From Pseudomonadota bacterium (lineage in GTDB: Bacteria; Pseudomonadota; Alphaproteobacteria; Rhizobiales; Hyphomicrobiaceae), in the NCBI GenBank assembly GCA_023412805.1, contig JAEZRM010000115.1, positions 1-45,427 on the forward strand: 45,427 nt of DNA, written 5' to 3'. Positions 43,268 to 45,427 of the stretch are shown one piece after another; within the stretch, counting starts at the first letter, position 1; each line of letters opens with the position of its first letter. The translations under genes and the position numbers were made by a program. A model generated the notes under the pieces. That model did not search any database. It saw only the letters and a list, made by a program, of their open reading frames with translations, and had not been told where the DNA came from.

Positions 43268-44367
43268 CGGCTTCCACTCCATCTCTGCCTGTCGAACTGT
43301 TCTGCCTGAATACCCGCATCGTTCTCGACCATGTCGGCGCCGCTGGTCGGCAGGTCATGGGTGGCCTCGACGCGGATGGGATGCAGGTTCGCGAGAAACT
43401 GGGCGGCGCTGCGGGCCCAGGAAAAGCCGAGCGCGTGTGCGCGGCACGCATCGCGCGATATCGTGAGGGCATCGAGGCAGGCTTGGCGCAGATCCTGATC
43501 GAGCGCGCCGACCGAAGCACTACCGATCACGTCCAGCGGTCCCGTCACGGGAAAAGCGGCGACCGGCACACCGCAAGCGAGGGCCTCGAGCTGGGCTATG
43601 CCGAAGGTGTCCGTGAGACTCGGAAAGACAAAGACATCGGCGGCGGCGATATGTGCGGCAAGCGTTTCACCGCTCATGGCACCGAGAAAGACCACGTCGG
43701 GATATCTGGCCCGCAGCTCTGCCTCCTGCGGGCCGTGACCGATCACGACCTTGCTGCCCGGGAGATCGAGCGAGAGAAACGCATCCATGTTCTTCTCGAT
43801 CGCGATGCGCCCGACATTCATGAAGATCGGGCGCGGCAGATCCAGGTCAGCGGCGCGGGAAGGTTGGAACAGCGCGGTATCGACGCCGCGCGACCACATG
43901 CGCAGATTCGTAAAGCCTCGTGCCTCGAGCTCCGACATGAGCGAGGGCGTCGAGACCATGGTCGCGGCTGCCGCAGAATGAAACCTCCGCAAGGCCGCAT
44001 AACCCCATGAGACGGGCACCGGAAAGCGGGCCGAAACGTACTCGGCAAAGCGCGTCGTGAGGCTCGTCGTGAAGGGTATCCCGCGCCTCAGGCAGTATCT
44101 GCGCACAGCGAGGCCGATCGGCCCCTCGGTCGCAATGTGGACGGCGTCGGGTGCTGCGCGAGCGATGCGTCTCGCAATGTCGCGGCTGTTCGGTATCGCG
44201 CACCTGAGCCCGGGATAGGTCGGCACCTTCAGCGATGGAAATCCGTCCGGCGTCAGGAACTCGACGATCGCGCCGCGCTCCGTGAGACTGCGGCGCAGAG
44301 CTTCGAGCGTACGAACCACGCCGTTGATCTGCGGGTGCCATGCATCCGTGGCAATAAGCACGGTCAT
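43264..44367 (-). CDS. GT4 glycosyltransferase, possible glycolipid synthase
   Basis: A 367-residue GT-B glycosyltransferase: N-terminal ATDAWHPQINGVVRTLEALRRSL (acceptor domain Gly-rich loop), VHIATEGPIGLAVRRYCLRRGIPFTTSLTTRFAEY, then donor-site FMNVGRIAIEKNMDAFL, VIGHGPQEAELRARYPDVVFLG, and FPSLTDTFGIAQLEALACGVPVAAFPVTGP with the EX7E element. This pattern is found in diacylglycerol and inositol-lipid glycosyltransferases as well as mannosyltransferases. Being coupled by overlap to pmtA suggests a membrane-lipid acceptor. GAGGTCGGAT precedes the ATG. First gene of a three-gene operon. Confidence 0.85.
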   Translation of the reverse strand: MTVLIATDAWHPQINGVVRTLEALRRSLTERGAIVEFLTPDGFPSLKVPTYPGLRCAIPNSRDIARRIARAAPDAVHIATEGPIGLAVRRYCLRRGIPFTTSLTTRFAEYVSARFPVPVSWGYAALRRFHSAAAATMVSTPSLMSELEARGFTNLRMWSRGVDTALFQPSRAADLDLPRPIFMNVGRIAIEKNMDAFLSLDLPGSKVVIGHGPQEAELRARYPDVVFLGAMSGETLAAHIAAADVFVFPSLTDTFGIAQLEALACGVPVAAFPVTGPLDVIGSASVGALDQDLRQACLDALTISRDACRAHALGFSWARSAAQFLANLHPIRVEATHDLPTSGADMVENDAGIQAEQFDRQRWSGSR

Positions 44368-44455
44368 ATCCGACCTCTTCGGAGACTACGGACGCTATCG
44401 ATTGTGCTTGATTTAAGTACGCCGCGTGACGAACGCGCGCTGGAGCAGTATCGCC

Positions 44456-44476
44456 GTCACATCGCAAGCATGTGAC
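44456..44476. promoter_or_regulatory. inverted repeat, candidate operator
   Basis: Perfect 7-bp arms GTCACAT and ATGTGAC separated by 7 nt, in the 282-bp divergent region between the glycosyltransferase operon and the HTH/GIY-YIG gene. Size and symmetry fit a dimeric regulator site; no regulator can be named. The remainder of the region shows no gene; GTTCAGAATGAAC near 44527 is a second small inverted repeat. Confidence 0.4.
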
Positions 44477-44649
44477 AGTGCCAAAGGTGGTCTGCTGCAA
44501 GTCGCGATGGAGCACAGTGATCAGTTGTTCAGAATGAACCTAAACTAGCATTTGGAGATAATGCAGGGTTGCCATCGTTTGCAGCTTTCACTATGAGCAC
44601 AACGCGTCGTCTTCATGCCCCGACGCATCGCCTATAGTCGGGTGGAACT

Positions 44650-45273
44650 ATGGACGCGAAGCGCGCAACCTTCACCGAGGTCGTGGCAGGCCTGCCAACA
44701 AAGGCCGAGAAAATTCGCGCGTTGGCGCGCGCGGGCTATGATCGTACGGAAATCGCCGTTCTCCTGAACATTCGCTATCAGAATGTCCGCAATGTGCTTG
44801 TCGAGGCCGGAATAACCGCACCGACCAAGCGTCACAAAGAAATTCCAGCCCCAACGCCCAGTGCCGGGGCGCCCGCACGATCGTATTGGGATCTGCTTCT
44901 GAAGTCCGGCTTCCTGTTCATCGGCGAATGGATCCTCGGGAATGATGGCGTTATCACCCTGGGAGCCGCCGTCCCCGTGGATTCGGGTGTGTACGCGTTC
45001 GTCGTCGACGACATCGTGAAGTACGTCGGACATACGCGCCGCGGTCTGCGCTATCGTCTGCGCCGCGTGCGTGGCCAGCTAGTCCGCCGACAGAGTACGG
45101 ATCGCGTCGAGGAACTCATTGCGCAGGCGCTCAATCAAGGAAAGCGGGTGAAGGTTCTCGTCGCGACGCCCGAACCCTTGAAGTGGAAGGGCCTCCCCGT
45201 CGAGACCGCGGAGGGGCTCGAGGCCGGACTTGTAAAACTGATCCGGCCCGAGTGGAACGCGGGCAAACGCTAG
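44650..45273 (+). CDS. HTH plus GIY-YIG-like nuclease-domain protein
   Basis: A 207-residue protein. Residues 15-55 (KAEKIRALARAGYDRTEIAVLLNIRYQNVRNVLVEAG) form a helix-turn-helix of the type that reads DNA in resolvases and regulators. After a Pro-rich linker, residues 100-207 carry a GIY-YIG-like pattern: SGVYAFVVDDIVKYVGHT (GVY and YVG replacing GIY and YIG), RYRLRRVRGQ with conserved Arg, and ETAEGLEAGLVKLIRPEWN with the metal-binding Glu and terminal Asn. It could be a sequence-directed nuclease or a regulator derived from one. It lies just before tRNA-Sec. Its stop is within CTAGAGC, the start of a repeat-like sequence. Confidence 0.75.
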   Translation: MDAKRATFTEVVAGLPTKAEKIRALARAGYDRTEIAVLLNIRYQNVRNVLVEAGITAPTKRHKEIPAPTPSAGAPARSYWDLLLKSGFLFIGEWILGNDGVITLGAAVPVDSGVYAFVVDDIVKYVGHTRRGLRYRLRRVRGQLVRRQSTDRVEELIAQALNQGKRVKVLVATPEPLKWKGLPVETAEGLEAGLVKLIRPEWNAGKR

Positions 45274-45333
45274 AGCGTGACAGCGGCCTTGCTCTCTCGC
45301 CCAGTGCGAGATCAGTTTCCGCGCGAATTATTC

Positions 45334-45427
45334 TGGCGGAGGAGGCAGGAGTCGAACCCACCGAAAGCCGTCTCGCGACCTTCTCCGGATTTGAAGTCCG
45401 GCCGCCCCACCGGGGACGTTTCTCCTC
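45334..45427 (-). tRNA. selC: tRNA-Sec (anticodon TCA), cut by one base at the window edge
   Basis: The minus strand reads from the window end GAGGAGAAACG and on to TCCTCCGCCA. Features of tRNA-Sec: a long acceptor stem (GGAGGAG, first G outside the window, with CTCCTCC), the anticodon arm CCGGA-CTTCAAA-TCCGG with anticodon TCA, a long variable arm (about 20 nt, GAAGGTCGCGAGACGGCTTTC), a T loop TTCGACT, and an encoded GCCA end. Length is about 95 nt. It decodes UGA with SelB and explains the in-frame TGA of the UGSC protein at 21607-22122. Confidence 0.96.

Overview
The window looks like a chromosomal segment of an alphaproteobacterium, probably of the order Hyphomicrobiales. This is inferred from the gene set: a PmtA-type phosphatidylethanolamine methyltransferase, a phnC-D-E-E transporter, stand-alone eutBC, many ABC uptake operons with Tat-exported binding proteins, and an M81 (MlrC) peptidase next to a dipeptide-type transporter. 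From about 8.4 kb rightward the DNA is GC-rich with uniform codon use. The first 8.3 kb is visibly AT-richer, loosely packed, and has a different codon style. No genus can be named from the sequence alone.

Layout. (1) 1-8287: a low-GC accessory stretch with three orphan small or hypothetical genes and a 30-bp AG microsatellite. It also carries a surface-polysaccharide set: a beta-propeller glycosidase-like protein, a pyruvyl transferase, a GT4 glycosyltransferase and an acyltransferase-3/SGNH O-acyltransferase. It ends at a tRNA-Lys gene whose 3' end faces the stretch, with a cluster of 9-bp repeats beside it, as in genomic islands. (2) 8614-19567: a lipoprotein, eutBC (ethanolamine ammonia-lyase), a five-gene sugar-type ABC operon with two paralogous Tat-dependent binding proteins, an MFS carrier, and a pair of related palindromic repeats. 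(3) 19564-23636: an LtaS/MdoB-like sulfatase-fold membrane enzyme, a selenocysteine-containing UGSC-family protein read through an in-frame TGA, its conserved partner, and a small secreted repeat protein. (4) 23905-35406: two hypotheticals with a class V aminotransferase, a GNAT protein, a 30-residue membrane peptide, an MlrC peptidase with a complete dipeptide-type ABC transporter, and a Tat-exported metallo-beta-lactamase-fold hydrolase. (5) 35465-44367: psd-phnC-phnD-phnE-phnE on the minus strand, a divergent membrane-anchored class III aminotransferase, and an opposing operon of GT4 glycosyltransferase, PmtA and an Mpo1/DUF962-like membrane protein. (6) 44650-45427: an HTH/GIY-YIG-like protein and tRNA-Sec (selC), cut by one base at the window edge.

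How the parts fit. The strongest result is internal consistency for selenium use. A TGA at 21850-21852 sits in a UxxCxxC motif, is followed by a 7-bp stem with GU in its loop at SECIS distance, and the same window encodes tRNA-Sec with a TCA anticodon. A second theme is ethanolamine and membrane lipid head groups: Psd makes phosphatidylethanolamine, PmtA methylates it, EutBC degrades ethanolamine, and a phosphonate/phosphate-ester type transporter is apparently co-transcribed with psd. The linkage to the membrane-anchored aminotransferase and the Mpo1-like protein may be an undescribed lipid module, but that is inference. A third theme is stem-loops placed between the binding-protein gene and the permease gene in three unrelated ABC operons.
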